Source of the DNA: Phycisphaerae bacterium
Lineage (GTDB): Bacteria > Planctomycetota > Phycisphaerae > Phycisphaerales > UBA1924
NCBI GenBank assembly: GCA_030429705.1
Contig: JAUIES010000001.1
Coordinates: 1,178,001 to 1,242,000 of the forward strand
Reading direction: 5' to 3'
Length of the DNA stretch: 64,000 nucleotides
Within the stretch, counting starts at the first letter, position 1, and each line of letters begins with the position of its first letter. The translations under genes and the position numbers were made by a program. This document shows positions 16,513-25,663 of this stretch, in pieces. A model generated the notes under the pieces. The model did no database searches, had not been told where the DNA came from, and saw only the letters and a list, made by a program, of their open reading frames with translations.

Positions 16513-17705
16513 CCAACGAACACAACAACCAGAACGATTTGTCGCGGGAGGAACAGATGGACGCAGCCCTGCAATCGATGACGCAATGGAACGGCCCGCA
16601 GACACAACTGTGGCGCGATGCGCTCGAACAAGTCGAGCAAGACACTGACACAATCGCGAGATCGCCTCGAAATCTATTCACGCGCGTCCTTTCGTCAGAC
16701 TGGTCAACCGGGCACAAGTGGTCAGCGCTCGCAGCGTGTGTCGCGTTGGTCATTGTTGTTGGCGCGATCATGCTGCCTGCGACCGGCAAGGCGCGGCGGT
16801 CTGCGCAGGTTTCGCCAAAGGTGTTTGCTTCGATTGACACGCCATCGACAGCCAGGCACGAACAATCGCCGGAATGGTTCGCTGGCCTTGATCGTGATTT
16901 CCTTGGGTCAGGGGGGAACGAGTCGATGTTCTTGATGCCTTCGTACGCAGGGTTGCCGGCGCTGGCTTCGACGCAGGACCATATCCACGGCACCGAACGC
17001 CTCGTCGAACGCAAGGTCACGATACAACTCGAAGTCGAGAACGCGCGGCAGGCTTACCTCAAGGCTCGCAGCCTTGTCAGCGAGGCCTCGGGTGAGTTTG
17101 TGCAAGGGGGGCGTATCGATCAGCAGAGCGATCAGCCGCGGGCCGATCTGGTGTTGCGTGTACGAGCCGATCGGCTGGAAGAAGTCCTGATGGCCCTCCG
17201 CGAGATCGGCGAGGTGAAGAACGAACAGGTGCAGGCCGCCGATGTCACCGATCAGATGTTTGATATTGAAGCGCGTCTCAAGAATGAGCGGCAGATCGAA
17301 GCCGAGTTGCAGCAGTTGCTCGAATCACGGCCGAACGACAAACTCGAAGATATTCTGCGCGTTCGTCATGAACTGGGCGAGGTGCGCCAGCAGATCGAAC
17401 GCCTCGAAGCGAGCCGATCAAACCTCTCGCAACTGGTCAATTTGGCGACCGTGACCGTGCTTGTGGTGCAGGAATCTGTCGAGGAAGAACCTGAACCAGA
17501 GCCGGAAGAACTTGGCTTGTGGGGTCAGTTCAAGACAGATCTTGGCGATGGATTGCGCACAGGCGTCGAGTCTCTGCTTGGTTTCTTCGTGTGGCTGGCG
17601 GAGGTCATTGTCGCAGGCATCCCAGCGTGGATCCTGCTGACGATCATCAGCGTCTTCTTATGGCGCGCCTACCGCCGATCGAATCCGAAGCCGCTTGCCG
17701 TGTGA
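16509..17705 (+). CDS. DUF4349-domain membrane protein, likely anti-sigma partner
   Basis: 398 residues. The N-terminal 65 residues are cytoplasmic and hydrophilic, like a short anti-sigma region but without the HxxxCxxC zinc motif. A membrane helix (WSALAACVALVIVVGAIMLPA, about 74-94) leads to a periplasmic DUF4349 domain (about 160-325): RLVERKVTIQLEVENARQAYLKA, LVLRVRADRLEEVLMALREIGEV, DVTDQMFDIEARLKNE, then a coiled coil up to RSNLSQLVNLATVTVLV. A Glu/Pro linker and a second membrane segment (FFVWLAEVIVAGIPAWILLTIISVFLWRAY) end it. The ATGA overlap with the ECF sigma gene supports a sigma/anti-sigma pair. DUF4349 function is unknown. Confidence 0.85.
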   Translation: MTNEHNNQNDLSREEQMDAALQSMTQWNGPQTQLWRDALEQVEQDTDTIARSPRNLFTRVLSSDWSTGHKWSALAACVALVIVVGAIMLPATGKARRSAQVSPKVFASIDTPSTARHEQSPEWFAGLDRDFLGSGGNESMFLMPSYAGLPALASTQDHIHGTERLVERKVTIQLEVENARQAYLKARSLVSEASGEFVQGGRIDQQSDQPRADLVLRVRADRLEEVLMALREIGEVKNEQVQAADVTDQMFDIEARLKNERQIEAELQQLLESRPNDKLEDILRVRHELGEVRQQIERLEASRSNLSQLVNLATVTVLVVQESVEEEPEPEPEELGLWGQFKTDLGDGLRTGVESLLGFFVWLAEVIVAGIPAWILLTIISVFLWRAYRRSNPKPLAV

Positions 17706-17743
17706 ACGATCCGACAGCACTGCTGGTGGTGTACACGATGGAC

Positions 17744-18772
17744 TTACGCGATATCACCACTGGTGGCGAACGGAATGCGCCAACTCGATATGCGAGGCTG
17801 AGCGTAGCGCGGATTCCAACCCCAGTAATCATGCTCCCAGTCCGCCCCGATTTCATCCGGGCTCGGTCCGACCCAACTGCTTGAACGCCCTTCAACGCTG
17901 ATGACCTGATGTTCGAGATCAATCGTCAAAACAGCCCAGAGCGGATTGCGATAGGGACAAGTGCGATCAAGGCTTGGCGCTTGGGCATGCACCTCGGGCG
18001 GGTAACTCATGTGCTTGTGTTTACTGCCAACCCACTGGTACGACGCACTGTTGATCGTCAGGTAGAGGATGCCGTTGATCGATCGGCCAAGATCGATGTG
18101 GCTATGACCGGCGAGTACAGCGATGACATGCGCCTGGTCGGGTGATTGATTAGCCTGCTCGAGCACTGCGCGAATGTCCGCCCGATTGTCAACGCCATCG
18201 CTCGAATCGAGTGGTTGATGGACCATGACAATCGTTGGCAGGCGGGTCGAGGCGAGGTCGTCGCGCAGCCAGTTGACCTGATCAGGCGCGATAAATCGTG
18301 GGTACCCGCCCGATGACCCCCCTCGGTCGTTCCCATCGAGCACAACGAAGTGCAGATGTTCATGATCAAAGCTGTAGTAGCGTGATGGCATGCCGAAGTA
18401 CTCGACGACCTGTTCGCGCGTGTAGCCGCCGTCGGTCTCGTGATTTCCAATGACATGGTGGTGCGGCCGAGCGAACGCGTGAAAGATCGAAAGAAACTTG
18501 TCGTTGCGCTCGTGCGGCACACAAAAGTCGCCCAGTTGGACGATCATGTCTGGATCAACATCACGCATGGCCTTGACGAACTGCGTGAGTCGTTGTTCGC
18601 CGTCGTGCATGATATCCTGATGAACATCGGCAATCACGCCGATGCGAACGCCTTGGGTTTGGGGTATGGGTTCGCCGGACGGCGATCCCGCGGCTTTGGT
18701 GAGTGACCCAACAGCCAGCAGGGCACCGGTCCCGACGAGCATGTTTCGGCGTGAGATTTCGATCTGGTTCAT
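17744..18772 (-). CDS. Exported metallophosphoesterase, probable Tat substrate
   Basis: A calcineurin-like phosphoesterase, 342 residues. The start at 18772 has GGAG upstream and gives the leader MNQIEISRRNMLVGTGALLAVGSL, with the twin-arginine SRRN; the frame extends to 18829 without merit. Metal-binding motifs are in family order: IADVHQD, LGDF, GNHETD, VMVHQPLD and AGHSHIDLG. These residues bind two metals and hydrolyse phosphoesters; the substrate is unknown. A cofactor-loaded, folded enzyme fits Tat export. The gene is convergent with the DUF4349 gene. Confidence 0.9.
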   Translation of the reverse strand: MNQIEISRRNMLVGTGALLAVGSLTKAAGSPSGEPIPQTQGVRIGVIADVHQDIMHDGEQRLTQFVKAMRDVDPDMIVQLGDFCVPHERNDKFLSIFHAFARPHHHVIGNHETDGGYTREQVVEYFGMPSRYYSFDHEHLHFVVLDGNDRGGSSGGYPRFIAPDQVNWLRDDLASTRLPTIVMVHQPLDSSDGVDNRADIRAVLEQANQSPDQAHVIAVLAGHSHIDLGRSINGILYLTINSASYQWVGSKHKHMSYPPEVHAQAPSLDRTCPYRNPLWAVLTIDLEHQVISVEGRSSSWVGPSPDEIGADWEHDYWGWNPRYAQPRISSWRIPFATSGDIA

Positions 18773-18877
18773 GGCGATCTCCGGTCGTCGAGTGTGTTCT
18801 AGAGCGTACCCGGTTTCTGCTCTCGCCATATCTCCGCCATCGGACCGGAACTTGCTCGACTCGCTAACATCGACGGT

Positions 18878-20209
18878 ATGTGGTCAACACTCGCAAGTGC
18901 AGCAAGTGACTCGTCGGTCGCCCATGCGGTTGAACTGACGATCGCGCTGGTCGCCATTTCATGCGTCGTCGCTGCAGCCACGCGTGTTGTGCGAGTTCCA
19001 TACACCGTTGCCTTGGTGCTGACCGGGCTCGGGATTGCCGCCTGGGGCTATGCCCCCGAAGGTGCGTGGATTCGTGAAGATGTCGTTTTGATGGTGTTTT
19101 TGCCGCCTCTTCTCTTCCAGGCCGGGCTGCACACTGACCTGGCGCATCTGCGGCGCGTGTGGCTTCCGGTACTGCTGTTCGCGTTTCCTGGCGTGATTTT
19201 TACCAGTTTTGTGGTGGCAATGTGCGCGTGGCCATTGGTTGAGAAATCAGTCCCCGGTGCCGGGCTTCCGGTCATGCTCATGCTGGGCATCATGCTCGCA
19301 CCGACCGACCCGATCAGTGTCATGGCTGCGTTCAAAACCGCGGGCGTGCCTGACAAGCTCAAGACTGTCGTCGAGGGTGAGAGTCTGTTCAACGATGGCA
19401 CGGCTGTCGCACTCTTTGGCGTACTTAAGGCGGCGGGTGTCGGTATGGCAGCAGCAGGCGTGGCAGGAGCGGCGCACGACGCGGCGACGCCTGAGGCAAC
19501 GCTTGATGTGCTCACAGCCGGTGTCGCATTCGTCAAGGTCGCCGGGCTCGGGACGGTCATCGGCCTGCTTACCGGGCTCGCTGCGTTCTACATATTGCGA
19601 AGACTCGAAGACCGGCTGCTCGAAACGGCAATCACCGTGGCGCTCGCTTGGGGCACCTTCATCCTCGCTGAGCAATTCCATGCGTCTGGTGTGATCGCGG
19701 TGGTGTGCGCTTCGCTCATCATCGGAAACTATGGCAAAATCTTCTCCATGTCCAAGCGCACGCGCGTGACGCTGACATCGTTCTGGGACAATGTCGATTT
19801 CATCATCAACTCGATTCTGTTCCTGCTGATTGGGATCGAACTGAGTGATCCGAGTCTGGGCGGGGCGAAGCAACTGCTCAACCCAAATGTTCTGTTGACC
19901 GCAGGCGTGGTTTTTGCTGCACTCCTGGCGGCTCGGGCGGTCGTGGTCTATCCGGTCTCGTTGATCACGAAGCCGTACTGGCCGGGTGGGTGGAAACATG
20001 TCATCTGGTTTGCGGGGCTTCGTGGCTCGCTGTCGCTGGCGATGGTGCTGGGACTTCCTGCGGGTGAAGTCCGGTCCTTTTTTGCACCAGTCGTGTTTCT
20101 GGTTGTGCTCATGAGCCTGGTCTTGCAGGGTTCGACCATGTCACTCTGGGTGCGGATGGTGAACGGACAAGAGCAACTCGCCGACGACACCCCCGATTCG
20201 CACGCCTGA
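18878..20209 (+). CDS. Na+/H+ antiporter, CPA1 (NhaP-like) family
   Basis: A 443-residue membrane exchanger with about 12 hydrophobic segments. The CPA1 hallmarks are VFLPPLLFQAGLHTDL in the fourth segment region, APTDPISVMAAFKTAGVP (ion-binding Asp pair region), and VEGESLFNDGTAVALF. FAGLRGSLSLAMVLGLP near the end matches the conserved GLRGAxxLAL segment. A C-terminal cytoplasmic domain is nearly absent (QEQLADDTPDSHA), so it is a short form like bacterial NhaP. A role in pH and sodium homeostasis follows from the family. It is 20 bases upstream of the flavoprotein gene and may be co-transcribed with it. Confidence 0.92.
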   Translation: MWSTLASAASDSSVAHAVELTIALVAISCVVAAATRVVRVPYTVALVLTGLGIAAWGYAPEGAWIREDVVLMVFLPPLLFQAGLHTDLAHLRRVWLPVLLFAFPGVIFTSFVVAMCAWPLVEKSVPGAGLPVMLMLGIMLAPTDPISVMAAFKTAGVPDKLKTVVEGESLFNDGTAVALFGVLKAAGVGMAAAGVAGAAHDAATPEATLDVLTAGVAFVKVAGLGTVIGLLTGLAAFYILRRLEDRLLETAITVALAWGTFILAEQFHASGVIAVVCASLIIGNYGKIFSMSKRTRVTLTSFWDNVDFIINSILFLLIGIELSDPSLGGAKQLLNPNVLLTAGVVFAALLAARAVVVYPVSLITKPYWPGGWKHVIWFAGLRGSLSLAMVLGLPAGEVRSFFAPVVFLVVLMSLVLQGSTMSLWVRMVNGQEQLADDTPDSHA

Positions 20210-20228
20210 AACGCATACGCTGCCCTGT

Positions 20229-21308
20229 ATGCGGGAACATGACACGATTATTGTTGGTGGCGGCCCGATCGGGCTCGAAGTTGCTGCTGCCTTGAAGAGC
20301 CGCGGACACGATCACGCTGTGCTCGAAGCCGGTGCGATCGGTTCAACCATGCAGTGGTGGGCACCGGGCACCAAGTTTTTCTCGAGCCCTGAACGCATCG
20401 CCATCGCCGGCGTGCCGCTCACGACGCGTGATCAGGATAAAGCGACGCGTGAGGAATATCTCGCCTACCTCCGCACGGTGGTCGGGCTGCATGAAATCGC
20501 GGTGCAGACCAACACGCGGGTGGTCGAAGCGCGTCGTGAAGGCGACGGGTTCTTATTGACAACTGTTCGAAGCACGCACGGTGTCGGCGGCCCGGCAGAG
20601 CAGACCTACAAGGCGGACCTGACCGAGACGCAGACCTGGCGGGCGAAGCGACTGGTCTTGGCGATCGGCGACATGCAAAGGCCACGACTGCTTGGCGTAC
20701 CCGGTGAAAACTTGCCGCATGTCAGTCACTATTTTGATGACCCGCATCGGTACTTTCCGTCGCGCGTCTTGATTATGGGGGGGAAGAACTCGGCGGCTGA
20801 AGCGGCCATACGGTGCTATCGCGCCGGGTGCCAGGTGACGATGAGTTATCGCCGACCAGCGCTCGATCCGGACCGCATCAAATATTGGCTGCTGCCTGAG
20901 ATGGAGTGGTTGATCAAGAAGGGACACATTTCATTTCTTCCGAGCACGGTTCCCGAATCAATCGATCGGCATGGAGCGATGCTTCAGTCAACGATCAAAG
21001 GCGAGCCTGGCGCCCGCGTCGAAGCGGACCACATCCTGCTGCTAACCGGCTATGAACAGGATTCGACGCTCTATGAACAACTCGGTATCGACCTGGTCGG
21101 AAGCGTCCGCAAGCCGAAGTTCAGCCTTGAGACCATGGAGACCAATGTTCCCGGCGTGTTCGTGGCGGGGACCGGGTCCGCCGGCTCACAGGAACGAGCG
21201 AAGGTGTTCATAGAGACGAGCCACACCCACGCACACCGGATCGTGGCTGCGATTGAAGGCACGAAGTTTGAAGGTGAAACGCCAATATTTGAACTCGAAG
21301 AGAACTGA
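20229..21308 (+). CDS. YpdA-like FAD/NAD(P)-dependent disulfide reductase
   Basis: A 359-residue flavoprotein with an FAD-binding Rossmann motif (DTIIVGGGPIGLEVAAAL, residues 5-22) and a second dinucleotide motif (SRVLIMGGKNSAAEAAIRCYRAG, about 178-200). The TKFFSSPERIAIAGVPL segment and the closing NVPGVFVAGTGSAGSQERAKVFIETSHTHAHRIV match the YpdA family; its characterised members reduce bacillithiol disulfide. No CxxC redox pair of classical thioredoxin reductase is present, as is usual for YpdA. Whether this organism makes bacillithiol cannot be judged from the window. Confidence 0.88.
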   Translation: MREHDTIIVGGGPIGLEVAAALKSRGHDHAVLEAGAIGSTMQWWAPGTKFFSSPERIAIAGVPLTTRDQDKATREEYLAYLRTVVGLHEIAVQTNTRVVEARREGDGFLLTTVRSTHGVGGPAEQTYKADLTETQTWRAKRLVLAIGDMQRPRLLGVPGENLPHVSHYFDDPHRYFPSRVLIMGGKNSAAEAAIRCYRAGCQVTMSYRRPALDPDRIKYWLLPEMEWLIKKGHISFLPSTVPESIDRHGAMLQSTIKGEPGARVEADHILLLTGYEQDSTLYEQLGIDLVGSVRKPKFSLETMETNVPGVFVAGTGSAGSQERAKVFIETSHTHAHRIVAAIEGTKFEGETPIFELEEN

Positions 21309-21509
21309 CGCAACCCGTTCGCCCGCAAGGCATTAGAGGAATCGTTTGGCAAGCCCACCATAATTTCTCGCTCAAGTCCTTGGCAATTCTCGGTCCTTGT
21401 GGCCTATTTGAAGTGGGTAGGAACCGCGTCAGAGTGTTACCGCACTCTTTAGCGGCTTGAATCAGAATCGTGCAGATGGCCTCGGGAGACCGAGGCCTTG
21501 TACGTTTTG

Positions 21510-23675
21510 TCACCCAAGTGATTGTGCCGATTCGTCAGCCCGGCGTGTGGCTTCACGCATCATGGTTCGGAATGTGCCGAGCACTTCCACCGAGTCTTCA
21601 GCCGCACCCGGAGGTGGCGTGCAAGGCACATACCGCCCGTCCGAACCGAGCTCCCACGCCCGGGCGCAATCAGAAAGCATGATGGTCAACAGGTCCCACA
21701 ATCGCTCACGGGCATCGCGGGCGTCGACGGGGCACATGGCTTCCACGCGAGCGCTCAGGTTGCGGTACATCCAGTCGGCGCTTGAAAACCCGAACCACCC
21801 ATCCAACGGATCACTCGCCCCGCATCCAAAGTAGAACAGTCTGGAGTGTTCGAGGAATCGTCCGATGATCGATCGAACGCGGATGTTCTCACTGATGCCA
21901 GGAACGCCCGGGCGAAGACAGCAAAACCCGCGCACGATCAGGTCAATCTGAACACCCGCGTTTGATGCTTCGTAAAGCGCTTCGGTGATCTGCCGATCTT
22001 CGAGCGCATTCATCTTGGCGATGATGCGTCCGGGTTTGCCTTGTCGAGCGAGGTCGCGCTCGGCTGCAATCATGTCGAGAAAAATGGGTCGCATCTGGTG
22101 CGGGGCGACCACCAGTCGTTTGTAATCCGTGGGATTCGCTCGCCCGGTGAGCACATTGAAGAGTTGCACGACATCGGCTGTGATTTCTGGATCCGCTGTC
22201 AGCAACCCGACATCAGTATAGAGCTGGGCGGTTCGTGGGTGGTAATTGCCGGTTCCAAGGTGGGCATAACAGCGGAGCGCATCGCGGCCATCGATTTGTT
22301 CCCGTCGAACGACAAGTGAACACTTGCAGTGTGTCTTGAGCCCGACCACGCCATAGGCCACATGCACACCAGCTTTTTCAAGTTGGCGTGCGAAGCGCAC
22401 ATTCTTATCTTCATCGAAGCGAGCCCGCAGTTCGACCAGGCACGCGACTTGCTTGCCGCGCTCCGCTGCCCGCACCAACGATTTGACGAACGGCGAATCA
22501 CGGCTTGTCCGATAGAGGGTCTGCTTGATGGCGAGCACATCAGGGTCACGGGCAGCTTCTTCGATAAACCGTTCGACCGATTCGGTGAATGACTCATATG
22601 GATGATGAAGCAGGATGTCCTGCTCGCGGATCCGCGCAAATAGATCGACGCTGTCACCAACCAGCGCCGGGGGCGTGACACCGGTCCAAGACGGCGTTTT
22701 GAGTGAGGGCCGTGGCAGATCGACCATGCTGAACAGTGACTCATATTCAAGCGGGCCGCCTCGAGGATAGATATCTGCGTCATTGAGTCGCAGTTCGTCG
22801 ACGATGAACTGAAGAATGGCAGCCGATGGATTGAGAGGTGTTTCCACACGAACAGCACTGGCAAACCGCCGCATGCGAAGTTGTGACTCGACCAGTTCAA
22901 GCAAGTCGTCCGCGTCTTCGTCATCCATATTGACGACTGCACTGCGCGTGACGCGGAACAACATGACATCACGAATCTCCATCCCGGGGAAGAGATCGTC
23001 GAGATTGTTTCGAATGATTTCGTCGAGTGGGACGAATCGCGATTCGAGCCCGTCATCTTCGAGCGGGACGAACCGGGGCAGCGTGTTCGGGATCTTGATG
23101 CGGGCGAACAGGCTCTCGTCCTGACCTTCGCGGCCGACGATCACGCCGATATTCTCAGACAGGTTCGAGATAAATGGGAACCGATGACCAGGGTCGACAG
23201 CAAGTGGTGTCAAGATCGGGAAGACATTGGATTGATACCACTCGTCGAGCCACTTGCGGTCGTTTGATGCGAGCGTGTTGTAGTCAAGAACAGCAATGCC
23301 CGCCTCGGCGAGCGCCGGTCGCAGATCGTCTTCCCAGGTTGTTGCCTGGAGCGACTCCATTTCGGTGACCAGTTCTCGAATTCGTGGCAGAAGTTCCACC
23401 GCCCGCTGGGCAGCATCAGGATGGGCTTCGGTCGAAGCCATTCGTTGGCGAAGCAGGCCGACGCGCTTCATGAAGAACTCATCCAGGTTCGACGAGAAGA
23501 TCGACAGAAAGTTGACACGGTCGAGCAATGGCGTGCTCTGATCGAGCGACTGGGCAAGCACGCGGCGGTTGAACTCCAGCCAGGACAAGTCGCGATCGAA
23601 AGTATGTGACTGTTCGCCATCCTCCGAATCGACCGAAAACGACATTGCATAAGGATCAGTGGGATCAGGTTGCAT
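21510..23675 (-). CDS. ppk1: Polyphosphate kinase 1
   Basis: Reversibly polymerises the gamma phosphate of ATP into polyphosphate. 721 residues from ATG 23675, which is preceded by a perfect GGAGGG. The N-terminal domain starts with DRDLSWLEFNRRVLAQS, and the catalytic core contains CYAHLGTGNYHPRTAQLYTDVGLLT with the phosphorylated histidine, FVKSLVRAAERGKQVACLVELRARFDE, and RSIIGRFLEHSRLFYF with the second histidine. The start overlaps the stop of queD (TGATG), so the two are probably translated in a coupled way, although no functional link is known. Confidence 0.96.
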   Translation of the reverse strand: MQPDPTDPYAMSFSVDSEDGEQSHTFDRDLSWLEFNRRVLAQSLDQSTPLLDRVNFLSIFSSNLDEFFMKRVGLLRQRMASTEAHPDAAQRAVELLPRIRELVTEMESLQATTWEDDLRPALAEAGIAVLDYNTLASNDRKWLDEWYQSNVFPILTPLAVDPGHRFPFISNLSENIGVIVGREGQDESLFARIKIPNTLPRFVPLEDDGLESRFVPLDEIIRNNLDDLFPGMEIRDVMLFRVTRSAVVNMDDEDADDLLELVESQLRMRRFASAVRVETPLNPSAAILQFIVDELRLNDADIYPRGGPLEYESLFSMVDLPRPSLKTPSWTGVTPPALVGDSVDLFARIREQDILLHHPYESFTESVERFIEEAARDPDVLAIKQTLYRTSRDSPFVKSLVRAAERGKQVACLVELRARFDEDKNVRFARQLEKAGVHVAYGVVGLKTHCKCSLVVRREQIDGRDALRCYAHLGTGNYHPRTAQLYTDVGLLTADPEITADVVQLFNVLTGRANPTDYKRLVVAPHQMRPIFLDMIAAERDLARQGKPGRIIAKMNALEDRQITEALYEASNAGVQIDLIVRGFCCLRPGVPGISENIRVRSIIGRFLEHSRLFYFGCGASDPLDGWFGFSSADWMYRNLSARVEAMCPVDARDARERLWDLLTIMLSDCARAWELGSDGRYVPCTPPPGAAEDSVEVLGTFRTMMREATRRADESAQSLG

Positions 23676-24061
23676 CACGACCCTCCTGTCAATCGAAAAG
23701 TGGCGCTGCACCCCTCTGCTTCGGTCACGCGGACAGATGCCACGCGCACGCTGTGACCAAGTGCCCGTCGGAGGCAGCCGTTTAGTTCTTTTGCGATGTG
23801 CCTGGCGACATGCTCAGCGGTCGGATTCAAGGTGTCGAATGGAGCGACCTCGTTCAAATTCTGGTTGGTCATCGGCTCACACACTTGTGCGAGCCAATGG
23901 TCGACAGCGTGAAAATCGCACAAAAGTCCGTCTCCATCCAATTCTTCACCAACTATCGTTGCCCGTACATGCCAGTTGTGGCCGTGCACGGGCTCGCGTT
24001 CGCCTGCGATGACGATCGCGTGTGCAGCACAAAATGTCCGATCAACTGTGATCTCGTACAT
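23675..24061 (-). CDS. queD: 6-pyruvoyl-tetrahydropterin synthase / QueD family
   Basis: A 128-residue enzyme of the PTPS fold, probably 6-carboxy-tetrahydropterin synthase in queuosine biosynthesis. Zinc ligands are FCAAHAI (His) and VHGHNWHV (two His), and the cysteine of TFCAAH is the catalytic residue. NPTAEHVARHIAKEL and VRVTEAEGCSATF are the conserved C-terminal elements. The start at 24061 matches the family's N-terminus (MYEITVDRTF); the frame extends to 24112 without a better site. It overlaps ppk1 by one base. No queC, queE or queF is nearby. Confidence 0.93.
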   Translation of the reverse strand: MYEITVDRTFCAAHAIVIAGEREPVHGHNWHVRATIVGEELDGDGLLCDFHAVDHWLAQVCEPMTNQNLNEVAPFDTLNPTAEHVARHIAKELNGCLRRALGHSVRVASVRVTEAEGCSATFRLTGGS

Positions 24062-24137
24062 GAGGCAAGCATAGAAGCATCGTTTGGGGTGCGAACAATA
24101 TGAAGCAGACACAGTTGTGTTTGGCAGGAGGATTTAC

Positions 24138-25592
24138 ATGGGCGATGCACCGTTGATGCTTGGGGTTTCGGGACTGCGCGGGATCGTCGGCCAGAGTCTG
24201 ACACCCGAACTCGCGGTTCGATATGCCGCCACTGTTGCTTCCTGGGTTGGCGAGCGCGTCGGTAGGACGCCTTTCATGGTGATTGGCCGAGACGGCCGAG
24301 CGGGCGGCGAAATGATCGAGCACGCCGCCGTCGCGGGTCTGCAGGCTGCCGGAGCACGCGTGTGTCGGCTTGGTGTCGCGATGACACCCACAGTCGCGGT
24401 TGCTACGGACATGTTGAGCGCCGACGCGGCACTGATCATCACAGCAAGCCACAATCCGCAGGAATGGAATGGCATCAAGATATTGATCCGCCAGCGCAGT
24501 TGGGCCAACGCCGGCGACGAAGCGTCCGATGCGTGCGCCCCCCCAGCCGATCTTGCAGCCGAAATCGTTGACCGGTTTCAGAACAACGCGGTAGCCCTGG
24601 TCGGTGTTGAGTCATTGCATGACGCGTGGGAAGACCACGAAGGGCCAGCATTCCATTGTCATCGCGTGACCGACGAAGCGGCAACGCTGCTCGGGGTCGA
24701 GAACTACTGGGACATGATCGCTGCCTCGCGCAAAGTTGGTCGCGTGGTGCTCGACGCGGTCAACGCATCTGCGACCGAGGCGGATGCGTTGTTCTTTGAA
24801 GACACGGTCTGCCGGGCGGTGCAGCTTCACGGCGAGGCGACAGGGTTGTTCCCCCATCCGCCCGAACCAACGCTCGAGAATCTGTCCTCTCCGGGGGGGT
24901 TGTGTGATGCGGTCCCTGGTCTTGGAGCAGATGTCGGGTTTGCACAAGACCCGGATGCCGACCGATTGGCGATTATCGACGAAATGGGACTGTACATCGG
25001 CGAAGAATACACACTGGTTCTGGCAGCACAAGCCGTGCTTTCTGCCATGGGCGCGGACGCGAAGGGACAGGTTCTGTGCACCAATCTCAGCACGAGTCGC
25101 ATGATCGATGATGTCGCGCACAAACACGGCGCGCGGGTGGTGCGCACGCCAGTCGGCGAAGCGCATGTGGTCGACGCGATGCGCGCTCACAACGCGGTCC
25201 TCGGCGGCGAAGGCAACGGCGGCGTGATCTGGCCGAGGGTGACATTCGTTCGTGATTCACTTTCAGCCATGGCACTCGTCCTGAGTTTGCGGGCGCGGAC
25301 GGGACAGACGATCAATCAGATGGTGGCCGATTTGCCGCAGTATGCAATTGTCAAGCGCAAGACACCACTCGCCAATCGCGAAGACGCGACTCCCGCACTT
25401 GAACGCATCGCCTCTCACTTCGCGAATGAGAAAGTGGACCGACAGGACGGCGTGCGCGTCGATTTCGCAGACAAATGGGTGCATGTTCGCCCGAGCAATA
25501 CCGAGCCAATTCTCAGGTTGATCGCTGAAGCACCGACCACCGCTCAAGCCGATGCCTTGCTCGACGAAGCCGCACTGGCTGTCGAATCTTGA
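24138..25592 (+). CDS. Phosphohexomutase (phosphoglucosamine/phosphomannomutase type)
   Basis: A 484-residue alpha-D-phosphohexomutase that interconverts sugar 1- and 6-phosphates. The N-terminal GVSGLRGIVG, active-site serine loop TASHNPQEWNGIK (about 100-112), magnesium loop DPDADRLAI, sugar-binding GGEGNGGV and phosphate-binding RPSNTEPILRLIAEA are all intact. ATG 24138 sits behind CAGGAGG, better than the in-frame start at 24084. The motifs do not decide between GlmM, ManB and Pgm; GLRG and SNTEP favour GlmM/ManB-like substrates. Insertions around 113-145 make it slightly longer than GlmM (about 445). Confidence 0.88.
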   Translation: MGDAPLMLGVSGLRGIVGQSLTPELAVRYAATVASWVGERVGRTPFMVIGRDGRAGGEMIEHAAVAGLQAAGARVCRLGVAMTPTVAVATDMLSADAALIITASHNPQEWNGIKILIRQRSWANAGDEASDACAPPADLAAEIVDRFQNNAVALVGVESLHDAWEDHEGPAFHCHRVTDEAATLLGVENYWDMIAASRKVGRVVLDAVNASATEADALFFEDTVCRAVQLHGEATGLFPHPPEPTLENLSSPGGLCDAVPGLGADVGFAQDPDADRLAIIDEMGLYIGEEYTLVLAAQAVLSAMGADAKGQVLCTNLSTSRMIDDVAHKHGARVVRTPVGEAHVVDAMRAHNAVLGGEGNGGVIWPRVTFVRDSLSAMALVLSLRARTGQTINQMVADLPQYAIVKRKTPLANREDATPALERIASHFANEKVDRQDGVRVDFADKWVHVRPSNTEPILRLIAEAPTTAQADALLDEAALAVES

Positions 25593-25663
25593 TTTTGTAT
25601 CAGAATCTCCAGCCGTCAGACAAAACAAGTTGACGCACGATGTGAAAGGTGTGATGCTCCATT

